A stretch of 64,000 nucleotides of DNA from Hedera helix (Eukaryota > Streptophyta > Magnoliopsida > Apiales > Araliaceae): the NCBI GenBank assembly GCA_947179155.2, contig OX359276.1:44701953-44765952 (forward strand). The letters run 5' to 3'. The notes under the pieces are model-generated. The model saw only the letters and a program-made list of their open reading frames with translations. It ran no database searches and had not been told where the DNA came from. Position 1 is the first letter of the stretch. The number at the start of each line of letters is the position of its first letter. The position numbers were made by a program, and so were the translations under genes. Below are positions 35,078-45,874 of this stretch, piece after piece.

Positions 35078-35990
35078 TCAGACCGGATAAATGATGTACA
35101 GATGTTCATGTAATGTATTTGGAGGATAGTTCACTGGACAGGCATAAATATGTGACATGCAGTTAAAGTTTACACAGTAGAAACAATGGTTCCCTTTACT
35201 TGCACGCAAGAGGACATACTCGACAACCCAATATGTGGAGAGTTTTAAATTCAACTTGTCTCCTGTTTTTGTATCATTCATGGCCATGCATATTGATGCT
35301 AGGCATACTTACTGAACTTGTGCAAGGTTGCTTTGGTTGAAAACTGACCGACTCCTCATCTCCAAAATAGAACTCACTAAAAAAACCTAGAATTAATGAT
35401 CAGATTGCACAAGTAACAGATAGTAATGTAAGTAGTATACATGAGTTACAGTTAATTATAAAAAGGTCTCTAGTCTAGCTAACTAATTAATAACAAAATG
35501 ATGATAATGTAGTTTTTAATGCAAGATGTAAATTAAAAGACGCTTAAAGAATTTTCAAGTATAAACAATTAAACAGAGAGAAAATTTGATTTTAATTCTG
35601 CAATTAGTTGGAAATTCCTATGTTGTCGAATGTTAATATTATAATAGTATTTCATAAGGAATTGTGGAATGCTACTGCCTTGTGTCAAGTTCTCTGTTTG
35701 AAAATAAAATAATATCTAAATATGAATTTCAGTAATCACAAGCACTCGTTTTTTTAAAAAGTCATTATCAAAAATTAATAAGCAATAACAATTTTACAAA
35801 ATAATTGGATGAGCGCATGTTATGCAGCATGCCCATCAAGCATCTTGTACATCAATGGGATAAATGATTACAAACAATTTACCGGAAGAAATATGTAGAC
35901 CTGACTACCAAAATATTCTGGAACCGAATACCACCGACTTCCCGGTGGCCACGCCTCTTTGAATATGAATGGTACTGGGGAGATATAGAT
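35078..35990 (-). pseudogene. Unrecognised coding-like fragments inside the long-TIR element
   Basis: I do not recognise the family. On the minus strand, a fragment reading PVPFIFKEAWPPGSRWYSVP (about 35985-35890) is followed by an apparent exon (about 35395-35313, containing FYFGDEESVSFQPKQP). That exon ends at a good donor, CA-GTAAGTATG. A 69-codon frame then follows (35287-35078, containing TGDKLNLKLSTYWVVEYVLL and NHCFYCVNFNC). Composition and splice-like edges suggest relics of a plant gene, perhaps captured by the surrounding element. A weak resemblance to cystatin-fold proteins (alternating hydrophobic strands) is a guess. Confidence 0.3.
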
Positions 35991-36129
35991 GAAAACTAGT
36001 TTAAAGCCCGTTTCAGTTGATGTACCTTGGGTCAGTTTTCAGCAAATCAAATGTTCCTTTGCTAGCATGAGCTGAATTTGTATGCCTAGTCTAAGTCACT
36101 CCCTCCTTATCATTTGTATGAGATCCTGA

Positions 36130-37405
36130 CAGAGCCGGTCCTGGATTTTTTAAGGCCCGGGGCAAAAAAAATTTAAATGTGCCCCTTTATACAAATTAAA
36201 CAAAAAAATAAATAAAATATCAATTAATTAATTTTATTAAAATGATAAGAATTTATAAAAGATAAGGAAGAACACTATGGAGCCTCATTAAAATTTTGTT
36301 TGGGAAAAATCCAATAGGATAAAATCCCAAACGAAAGAAAAAGAGTACCCCGGATTGTAAATATTGCATTAAAAACGAAAACTACATATTTGAGTTTACA
36401 TGCTTCTTCCCGAATCTCCATAAGCATTTCTTGATTTGAGCAATCTTCTTTTCATCCTCCACAATTAATCGAAGCAAATAATCATCACATGTATCTACAA
36501 AATAAAAATAACAATGAAATCTGAATTACAAAATATCATTAAAATAATTTAGTTGCACAATAGTAAAATAGTAAAATAATTTATGAAACAAATGATGTAA
36601 TTTAGTTGCACAATAGTAAAAGTATAAATTGAATGAGTTAATTAAAATAATTAATGGAATGAATATTATTTATTTAATAAGTTGGTTCATTCCACAAAAG
36701 GTGTTAAAATAAATTATGGATTAATTCCATAATTGATGGAATGATTTTTATACACATTAGCTATGTATAATTATACAATTATGATTAATATTTCATAATT
36801 TGGAATAATTATAATTATAATACATGTATTAAATTATAATATATGTATTAGTATATAATATATATGTATAAATATATTATATGCGGATGGATGTAATGTG
36901 TGTGTATATTAATGTTATAAAATTATGAAGTTATAACCACAGAACAAGTAGAGTTTGCTTTTGTAAATACAAAAAATGTATTAATGAACCATAAAATTAA
37001 ACTGCTATAACCATAAGTTTCCTTCCCCTCATAGCGGATCAATGATCGAGTAAGACTCCGTTGTCCAATCATATCGCATGGGAATGGAATGCCCAGCCTC
37101 TCTGATCATTTTTGTCTGCATAGACAGACAGAGAGACGTCGGTTGCAATTCCAAATGACAAACTCTATCTTCTCTCGTTTGCCAATGCTATGCTGCCTCA
37201 ACTTAATTATATGTCCACTCCACTCAAGTTATTAGTTGGCAAAGGAAAAAATAGTTAAATTAATTATTCATATTAGGCTTATGCCACCCCCATAAGATAA
37301 TAAACATACATATAACATTTACGGGTATAAATAACATTTATGGGCCCTCCTCAGCTGTGGGCCCTGGGCGGTAGCCCTGGTGGCCCTTGCCCAGGGCCGG
37401 CTCTG
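36130..37405. mobile_element. Non-autonomous hAT element (TSD GATCCTGA)
   Basis: It begins CAGAGCCGGTCCTGG and ends CCAGGGCCGGCTCTG, a 15-bp inverted repeat with one mismatch, flanked by the perfect 8-bp duplication GATCCTGA (36122-36129 and 37406-37413). An 8-bp duplication and CAG-type ends define hAT. At 1276 bp it has no transposase frame; inside are GGCCC-rich subterminal regions and an AT-rich core. Confidence 0.92.
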
Positions 37406-37760
37406 GATCCTGAACAACTTCAGACATTGGTGGTCGGAATTCTGGCTCTGGCTGCAATTTAATATAAAAACAATGCTAGGAATGAGAACCCTCTTTACTA
37501 CTTTACAGGATAATATTGACATACTGGATTCGTCCGCTAGTTATTCTAGCGGACCTGAGACATTTTTGCTTCAATGCTTTGCTTCAACGTCATTTTTGAT
37601 TTGAGGGATAAATCTGTCCAGCAATTTTGATTAAACCGTCCGCTAGAATAACTAGCGGACGCATGGAATGTGATTTTAAATCTCAGCCGTCCGGATTAAA
37701 AAAGCGTGGATTAGATGTTATTTGCCTAATTTTTGTCCATAGCAAGTATTTGCTATGGAT

Positions 37761-37766
37761 CGTCCC

Positions 37767-37806
<40 letters not shown>

Positions 37807-38057
37807 ATTTGGAAATAACTACTAAACGATGAATTCAATTTTGTATAAATGGACAAAGATTTTAAAATAACCACTAAATGATGGATTCAATTTTCGTATA
37901 AATGGACAAAGATGCGCCGACAATAAGTTTGCATAAGTTGATGATGCGCGTACGTTTCTTACGTATTTATGATTAGCATCCTTTATATTCTCCAAACGTT
38001 GTTTCCTCCTTGTCATCATTTCATTGATGGATTTCCTTCTATGTTTTTATTTTTTTA
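37761..38057. other. Intergenic with (TA)n tract
   Basis: A (TA)n tract lies at 37770-37804, just outside the right inverted repeat, followed by two imperfect copies of an ACCACTAAATGATGGATTCA-like phrase (37818-37905). No gene. Confidence 0.5.
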
Positions 38058-38358
38058 ATATTGTGTTTGGATTGAAAAAATAAAATAAAAGAATGAATTA
38101 CACGATTTTAAGGTATTTTAAATATATTTTTAATTGTTGATGAGAGTGAGTGATATAATATGATGATAAAATTATCATATATATCTATTATATTAGAATG
38201 AATTTTGTTCCATCATCTCTTATATAGAATAAAAATCAAAAGAATAAAATGAATTTTTATTCTACTAAAATAATTTATCAACTAAAATAATTATTTAATA
38301 TATTATTTTTTATTATATATATATTTTTCATTTTATTTTTTCAATCTAAACGTAACAT
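38058..38358. mobile_element. MITE (GTGTTTGGATTGAAA family), complete
   Basis: The left end ATATTGTGTTTGGATTGAAA and, in reverse, the right end TATGTTACGTTTAGATTGAA form inverted repeats that continue as AAAATAAAAT. It is collinear with the truncated copy at 33392. Confidence 0.6.
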
Positions 38359-39987
38359 AATAATTTTACTGTTTGTCCCCCAGTAGTAATAGTTGGTTCT
38401 CATATTTGAGTTGCAGGTAACATGGTGGTTAAATTCCTCTACTCTTATCACTTTTGGCCCACTCTTCTTTAATGAATTTATGGTCAAAATATTACAACTT
38501 CTCGAATTTTGAACTACTCAATAGGACTAGTACTGGTCCTCGCTTCTTTTGAATCTTGAGATCTCTGTGATATGAGCTCAGTGGTGGGTTCCTCTCATGA
38601 TTTTTTGTTACACTTTTTTTCTGTTCATTTACTTCTACTTGTATATGCTAACACAAAGACGATATTCAATAAAACGATGATAATATAATGTTAAAAATTG
38701 CACCTTATTTATGTATTATGGACTTATTTTTTGTTATTTATGAACTTGATAAAAATTCATTAGTGAACATAATTTAAGTTAATATAAAGTAGTATAATTT
38801 ATATATTCTTTCTCTATGTGAAAATAAGAGAGTAATTATTCATTTATTTTAAGGTGCAAATTGTTTGAAAAAGTCTAATTTTTTATTTGTTTCATTTGAA
38901 TAAAATATGATTACTAGTTCTTTTATGATGATCATAAGATGTAGTCTTATTTGATTTTAAAATAAGAAAAATAGTTGTGAGACTTTTGAAATTCCATTTA
39001 ATTATAAATTTCTTATTAATATGTAACTTACATCATTAGTAGTAATAAGTATAATTAAAATAGGAATAAATAATAATTTAATGTTGAAACTATTATAAAT
39101 ATAAGTCTGTATCTATATGTGTAAATGTAGATATATTACATATATGAAGATTGGAGAGAAGTCTCACATATATTTTTTATAATAATTTTTGTACCATGTT
39201 CTTCCTTTTGCTATTCTTCCTGCAAACAAATAATTACTACAAAATAATATTATCCTATTAGAGTTATTCCGTAAATTGCTATCACGCATAATTTATCAAA
39301 AACTTAACATATATCGTGAAAATATAGTGTCCGTAACTCTTAACAATCCAATTATGATGGGAGTGATAAAAATCTTAAAGGACATAAATCATATGTCACA
39401 TTGTCACTCGTTCTTATTGTCAATTTTAATTCTATGAAACTATCATTCTAACATATAATATATTGTAATTATTAAATCCATTAAGATATCTCTGGTAAAA
39501 TGGCTGCCCGTAATCCAGCCGATAGACATAACTGATATAAGATCTATGATTGGATTAAAAAAAGCGTAGGCCTCACACAATTTGGCTGAAGAAAAGACTT
39601 CCAACTTTCTAATAACATTGTCCAAAACCTTGTACATTTTTCATGCAAATTAACCAACATTTTATTTTCTGCCAATTTTGGACTATAAATAATTATAAGG
39701 AACCAACTTTAGACGTGAACAAGTCTTTGTCAAGCCAAAACCCAATGAATACTCCTAAACGAGTAAACAAAATTCAAGGTCCATTAATTGACTCCAAAAT
39801 TAGATATAAAACCTAGCTACATATGTATATCCTAATGCAAACACATTTCTTTCTTGAGGTTGACATTGAGGGAGGAAAAAAAGAAGAAAGATTAGTAGTT
39901 TAGTAAATGTTGCTGTATAATTGAAGGGATTGCCGCTAAAGATAGGGAAAATGATTTGCTCGTGAAGTGGATGGAGGAGAAGATGGG
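38359..39987. other. Intergenic, AT-rich
   Basis: No supported gene or repeat boundary. Short frames such as 39443-39637 (minus) are unremarkable. Confidence 0.5.
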
Positions 39988-39995
39988 TTGGACCT

Positions 39996-40794
39996 ATTGG
40001 TGCACAAATGGTCAGCGGCCTACAGCTCGGCTTTGGTACGGCTTGGGTTCAATCTGGTCAAGACCACGAATATGTTACATTTTTTTGGTTCAAATCCGGT
40101 CTGGCCTGGCCTGCCAATAAGCCCGGTCCGACCTGGTTCACCCAAAGCTTGGTTCGGTTTGTCAATTTTCTTTATTCGCTATTTCAATTCTCCCACTGCA
40201 GACGAAAATTTCATCTTTGTGACAACTCATTCAATAAACAAAATAAAATTGACGTCTTTTAATACGTTCAATCATGCATGTTTGTTTATATACGAATAAA
40301 GAAATCTATGAAAACACATTAACTAGTGTAAATATATAAGGATTTTTCTTACCCAGCTAGCAACCTACACTTTTTACAGATCTTTCATTGTATCTTTATT
40401 TTAATAAATACTTAGCGTAACAACTAGAAAGTCATTTGCAAAATAATAATAATAATAATAAAAAATATATTTTTCATTATTATAATTTGAAAGCTGTAAC
40501 TTGTAATATATTACTTTTAATTAATACATCAATTAAGTATAAAATTTTAATTGGTGTTTTAATAATATTTAAAATTACTAACAAAATTGTTTAAATGGAT
40601 CGAATCGGACTGACATGGCTTGACTTGACCCAAAGTCTGGCCAGCAGGCCTCAACAGACCCCCTTTTTGAGTGATAACCCAGCCTGACCTGGTCTGCAGG
40701 CCAAAAGTCAAAGGTCCGGCCTGACTTAGTCAATGACTAAGGCTTGGTAGGCCCAGACTGGGTCAGACCAGACGGACCTGTTGTGCATGCTTAA
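39996..40794. mobile_element. Non-autonomous hAT-like element (TSD TTGGACCT)
   Basis: It is flanked by the perfect 8-bp repeat TTGGACCT (39988-39995 and 40795-40802). The ends ATTGGTGCACAAATGGTC and, in reverse, TTAAGCATGCACAACAGGTC share TGCACAA..GGTC. Both arms are rich in CCTGGCC/GGTCCGACC repeats around an AT-rich core. The 110-codon frame at 39967 is within these repeats and is not a gene. Confidence 0.7.
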
Positions 40795-40802
40795 TTGGAC
40801 CT

Positions 40803-41830
40803 GATGAGACTGTTTATGGCTCTTTATATGTGTTACATGTTTCTGTAATTTGTAATAGAGATCTATTACAGAAACATATAACAAAAGATCTCATATCAAA
40901 ATGTCTTGATAATGATCATACCATCTATTACGTACATATTTATCATAACCAGGCATAATTTAAGTTGAGAAAAAAGAAAACTAACTTGCGTCAATGTCTT
41001 TTTCTGTTTGTCCTAGTATTTGTTTGCAAGAAAATAGGACAATATATATGCAACAGCTATAAGCTCATCTGATGCATGCAGAGCAGACTGCATAGGTTTT
41101 GTCTTAGATGATTATATATGTGGCCAAATCAACATCTCTAGGTGAATCTTTTCATTGGGCAGACCACCATTCCACCCTCTTCCCCTGTTAGCTCTGTTGC
41201 GCTGCCTAGAGGTAAAACAGGTCAATTCCACCAACCTACAGAAGAATTCTCAGTGCATAAAGAGAACTCTGGGGTCTCTAGGGTTATCACAATTTTTCTA
41301 CAGTATTTCTATATATACTATTTTAAAAAAAAAGCCTATTAAGGGCCATTTAGACAAGGAAACACTGAAAAGTCTTGAAAACATTTTGCTATCCATCATT
41401 AGTACCTGCTTACTTCTTGACATTTTAAGTAACAAATGACACTATAATTTCAAGTTCAGTTAGATACTCGACAATGTTCCTGATTTTTAGTGGCAGGATT
41501 TTCAGTAACTTGTTCTTAAGGTGATAGTTACAGTGCAAACTAAAATACAGTTATCATTTGATCTTCTCCTTAATTTTATTCAATTGGTTATATCAACCAA
41601 GACAATAATTTGTCCTCCTTTTGTATTATCAAATACCACAAGGCACTCGACCAGCAACTTCTTTACAAATTCAACTTTTTCATTGATAGGAAGAACCTTT
41701 GACAATCCAAAAATGATACATCAGCTGAAATTTTCCACCCATGCAAAACTACTAAATAATTTTATATTTTTTTATAAATAAGGGTCAACAGAGTTTAAGA
41801 AACATTTAACATGGAACAAGTATAACTACT
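40803..41830. other. Downstream of the FYV7-like pseudogene, no gene recognised
   Basis: Overlapping plus-strand frames at 41142-41439 (containing PSSPVSSVALPRGKTGQF) and one at 41521-41781 show some codon-like complexity, but neither is recognisable. A perfect inverted pair, ATGTTTCTGTAAT / ATTACAGAAACAT, lies at 40838-40876. Confidence 0.35.
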
Positions 41831-42410
41831 CTACAATTTTGACCCTTGAATTGTCTCCAAAATATGCTCAATTCTATACTTCATTACAGGCTGACCTGAT
41901 CTTGTTCTTTTGAGCATCTTCTCTCTAAGAGCTTTTCTTCAAGATTGGGCTCTTCCTATTTCTTCCTTTTTGCTTGAATGGTTGCCTCCCTCTCAATCTG
42001 TGCCTTCTCTTGCTCCTCACGCTTCTTCTCGTATACTTCTTTAAGACTCCTTGCGTTGTCCTTCTTATTTTTCTTTTTCTCTCGATTCACATCACCAGCT
42101 ATCGCATACTCATTTCCATCCTATGATAGAAACTATAACATATGAGCCTCACTAGCTGGTTGCATATGTAAACACATCCAGAATCACTTGGGAGATATTC
42201 TTTGACGAAAGTTCATACAAAATCCATGCTCATTGTTGGCCCTGATATAATTTAGTGTTTCTCAATTATAGCAGAGTAAATAACGATTCAAATTTCAAAC
42301 CTATAGTGGTCTTATAGCTGAGGAAGGAACAATGTCGTGGCTTTCATGCTTCTGTGACTTCTTATACTTGCATACATATTTAGCATTCTTGTAAAACTCC
42401 CTTTGCTTCT
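41831..42410 (-). pseudogene. FYV7: Exons 2 and 3 of the FYV7-like pseudogene
   Basis: Exon 2 (42410-42301) starts after acceptor TTATTAG with AGAAGCAAAGGGAG and ends CTATAG before donor GTTTGA; its last codon is the TAG. Exon 3 (42120-41831) starts after CTATCATAG. It is readable to QAKRKK, then shifts by one base and ends ETIQGSKL and stop in the other frame. Confidence 0.8.
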
Positions 42411-42623
42411 CTAATAACAATAATAGAAAGAAATTAGTAACTAAAGTAGCTCAAGTGTTTTGATGAGAAATTTGCAAAAATCTTGAATTTGGAAAACCTA
42501 TTAATTCACAAGTCCTTCAATTTAGAATTCATCGCTTCAGATATCTTATTCGGTAAAAACTTTGAAATCAGCAGGGTATTGAAAACACTCCAGTATCCCA
42601 GTGTATACGCGCGCACAAATTTG

Positions 42624-43851
42624 TGTAATTATTTGTACGTGCACACCTAGAGGGGGGGGGGTGAATAAGTGTCTAAACCAAAAGTGATCTGTAATGGCAA
42701 ATTTTAAATTTCTTTCGTTACAGGCTTAAAACAGACAGACGATGACTGTAACTTTTAGTGTTTGCTTTAGACTAAATTCTACTTAATTAATAATGCAGAC
42801 AGAACGAGCTATTGAAATTCAGTGTCTGGATTGGTTTGAATTAGTATGTTACGGATATCAGCAAAATATTTTTGTGAAGCAGTTCAAATGCAGAATAAGA
42901 ATGTAAAAAATAAAGCCACACAAATTGAAATCACAAACACTCGGATTTTTACGTGGTTCGACCCCTATCCACTAATCTAGTGGCCTAATCCACGTCTAAT
43001 ACCAATTGGTATTGGATACTCTTTTTATTAATTTATCAATTAAATACAATAAAAAGAACTCTCTGTTCAAATAAAGCATTCCACTGCGATGGACACCTCT
43101 GCCCCTTTTACACTTTTGCAACTGTTGCACTTCTGCAAACTTGAAAACTCTCGTTGAACAGTCCCTATCCACTATTGGAACGACCAAGCTAAACACAGCT
43201 TGAACTCAAAATCTGTTTCAAAGTATTTTGAATATACTGTGTTGTGATTTTCCAGCTAATGGACTAATATAACACAGACTTGCTGAACATAAACAATGAT
43301 AGCTCTTAATGAAAGTATATAATGAATAAGGCTGATCTTTGCTTTTAGTTCTCTCTTCACTGGTATATCCTTTGTTGTTGTATCCTGTTCTAGCTGAGAA
43401 GAAAGAATATATATACAAAAAGTACCAACGGCTATAATAATTTGTTAGCAATAAAATCTCATTCCACACATGATTTTAGCAATTAGCTGAGACCAACGGA
43501 TATGTAGAATTCTTCAAATCAGCAAATCAAATATACGGTTACCTAGTCAAACCATAATAGCTTAAATAAAGAAATATATATGATAACGTTTGCTAGAGTC
43601 CATTCACCAGATAATTTGAATAGCTAGGATAATTTACTTGATAGACTCCAATTAGGATAAATCTCCCAGCTGAACAGATTCCTTAATGTACTCAATTAAA
43701 ACAGATTTACCAAGATATATTAAGAAATATAATTTCCAGCAAATTTGCAATTCTATTAATCAGCCCAAACAATTTAAATAATATCTATTAATCTTTAACA
43801 CAAACCCAAATAAATTGTCATCATTAAAATCACAAAATATATAAACTAACA
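42624..43851 (-). repeat. 3' LTR of the Sirevirus-like element
   Basis: About 1228 bp, TG...CA. By eye it differs from the partner LTR at about 25 bases (about 2%), nearly all transitions, plus a length change in a G-run near 42652-42661. It is preceded on the element strand by the polypurine tract. Confidence 0.92.
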
Positions 43852-43926
43852 TTCTCCCCCTTTTTGATGATGACAATATTTTATACCCTTTAATTAACAT
43901 GCTCCCCCTAACTATATGGCTCCCCC
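43852..43926 (-). other. Polypurine tracts of the Sirevirus-like element
   Basis: AAAAAGGGGGAGAA (43865-43852 on the minus strand) abuts the 3' LTR and would prime plus-strand DNA synthesis. Two further GGGGGAG blocks lie at 43902-43908 and 43920-43926. Repeated tracts of this kind are a described Sirevirus trait. Confidence 0.8.
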
Positions 43927-44151
43927 TAAATTTATGCCACATAGTCAACTGTTATGAAAAAAATATATCATGCAATGTTGCAATGTAACATAACAGATAA
44001 GCCACAATCCATATGATCATAAATATAGTCAGCCATAATATAATCCACCAAAATCCATATGATCATAAATATAGTCAGCCATAATATAATCCACAATTTC
44101 CAACCTAAAAAACATCCAGACACTTATCCCCTTTTGACATCATCAAAAAAA

Positions 44152-45425
44152 TTATTTAGCTTCAGCAGGGCGAACACAGTCGTCAACTTTTTTGTCAAGG
44201 TCGTTCAGCTTATCATCTAATGAATCATGACGAACAACCAATGCTTCAACAGTATCGGACATAGAAGTCATTTTGTCGGATAACAATTGGATTGAGTCAG
44301 AGAGAGAGGTGAACATAGTATCAACCTTTTTACCCATGTCTTGAATCAGTTGAAAGAGAGCAGAATGTGGAGGACCAGTAAAAGGTATAGGAATAGGAGA
44401 AGTAGGAATAGGAGGAGAATCCTCTAAATCCCAAGATAACACACCATGAGCATGGACTTTTAACTTGGATTTATGAAGAGAAACTTCATCAATCACATCA
44501 GAGAGTTGAACCACTTCCTCATTTTCAAAAGAAATTTCAAAATGTTTCAAAATTTTTGTGATAAACCCTCCATAGGGAAAACATTTTGTTTTATTTTTTA
44601 GGCAACTTTCTATGTGCTTGATCATAAACAATGCAAAGTTAAATTTAGTGCCAGACAGAATTAAGGCTGAGATAATTAGATCCTGATATGTCATTTCAGA
44701 TCTGCCACCAGTTCGGGGAACTAAATTGGCGCAAAGAATTTTATGAATGACACTATTAATCGGAGAGGTTTCAACAACTGTTGGTAACTCAATAAATTCA
44801 ATATCAGAAGAGATTTTCTAAATTTTTATTTGATCAAAAATACTTAACTGTTCAAGCTCATATGAACCTTTAAGAGTGAAAGGACATATACCAGAACAAG
44901 GGATTTTAAATAAAGAACTCAACAACACAGAATCAATAGATAGAGTCTTATTTTGCACAAAGGTAATTAATGTATCTTGAGTAAGATCGGATAAACAACC
45001 TTTGAAGGATATAACATAGCCCCCAAATCAACATTTTCAAATATAGTAGAAATCCCAATTTGATGAAATAAAACGGGATCAACATATTTCCCATGGACAA
45101 AATTTTTGTGTAACATGAATTTTTTAAATCGTTTTTCAAATTTGGGAGAACGAAAAGATATAGCAGTACCATGAGACTTAGGGTCCACAGAGGAAGATTC
45201 AGGAATACTCACAGAAGGAAATGTTGTCTCTTTTGAAGATTTGCGTTTTTGAATTTTTGAAGAAGAAACCCCCAAATTGTTAGCCATTGTTTTCTGTTTT
45301 TGGGTTAGATGTTGATTCGGCTGTATAGTTGCTGCAATGCCATGAGCCCCGACCGTGTTCTCTTTTCGGTGAGCAGCCGATTCTCGTCTGGTGATAATGA
45401 CATGTCCTCCTCTTGTTTTGGCCAT
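44152..45425 (-). pseudogene. Third ORF region of the Sirevirus-like element, between pol and 3' LTR
   Basis: Two large minus-strand frames, 45425-44967 (starts MAKTRGGHVIITRRES) and 44694-44152 (ends in a likely coiled coil, IQLLSDKMTSMSDTVEALVV), appear to be one interrupted protein. The part between (about 44960-44700) is readable only in other frames. The middle resembles the plant-transposon-protein domain seen in many copia-associated hypothetical proteins (FPYGGFITKILKHF). Some Sireviruses carry an extra ORF here, called env-like in SIRE1, but I see no clear signal peptide or membrane anchor. Function is unknown. Confidence 0.65.
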
Positions 45426-45874
45426 GGAAGAAAAAACAAAAACAAAATAGAAACCCTAAGTTTCGTATGGTGAAGATGAGCCGAGAAAGTGAGATAAGAA
45501 GAAAAATTAGAGAGAGAGAGAGAGGAACCCGAGCGGGAAAAGAGAGAGAGAAAACAGAAATGAGAAGGAAGATGAAGAGTTTCAGTAGAAAAAGAAAAAA
45601 AAATACTAAAAAGAAATATTCTATTTTCGCTTAAAAATAATGTACTAATTTCCAATTGAACCTTTTAATACCAAAATTGCCCTAATTCAGTTATATCATA
45701 TGACCTAGTTACATATAGTTTAATCAAATCTCATATAATTAATGTAACTTTGTGAAGAAAAAATCATAATATTTTTCAAGATAAGCAACTAAATTATACG
45801 ATGAATATATAATACGAATATATATATTAGGCACAAACAGTCATACCTAGTTCCCTTCGTAAGGTACAAAAACG

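Larger units (their letters stand above)
34690..37760. mobile_element. Candidate long-TIR (MULE-like) element
   Basis: About 240 bp at 34690-34930 recurs as an inverted copy at 37512-37760, from the outer AAATACTTGCTATAG to the inner GGATTCGTCC/GACATACTGG. Each copy carries two GTCCGCTAG...CTAGCGGAC palindromes (34789-34811, 34887-34909; 37532-37554, 37638-37660). Long inverted ends with internal palindromes and a non-repetitive middle fit a Mutator-like element. No 9-bp target duplication was found, so two independent inverted insertions remain possible. A hAT element (36130-37405) is nested inside, which leaves about 1.8 kb. Confidence 0.5.

Noticed and set aside
42996..43196. Paired 66-codon frames in both LTRs (42996 and 51264)
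   Set aside because: Duplicate frames inside the LTRs of the Sirevirus-like element, without known domains.
45305..45655. 116-codon minus-strand frame and its plus-strand counterpart at 45413-45634
   Set aside because: The plus-strand frame is low-complexity Lys/Arg/Glu from a GA-rich stretch. The minus-strand frame overlaps the start of the retroelement third ORF in another frame and has no motif.
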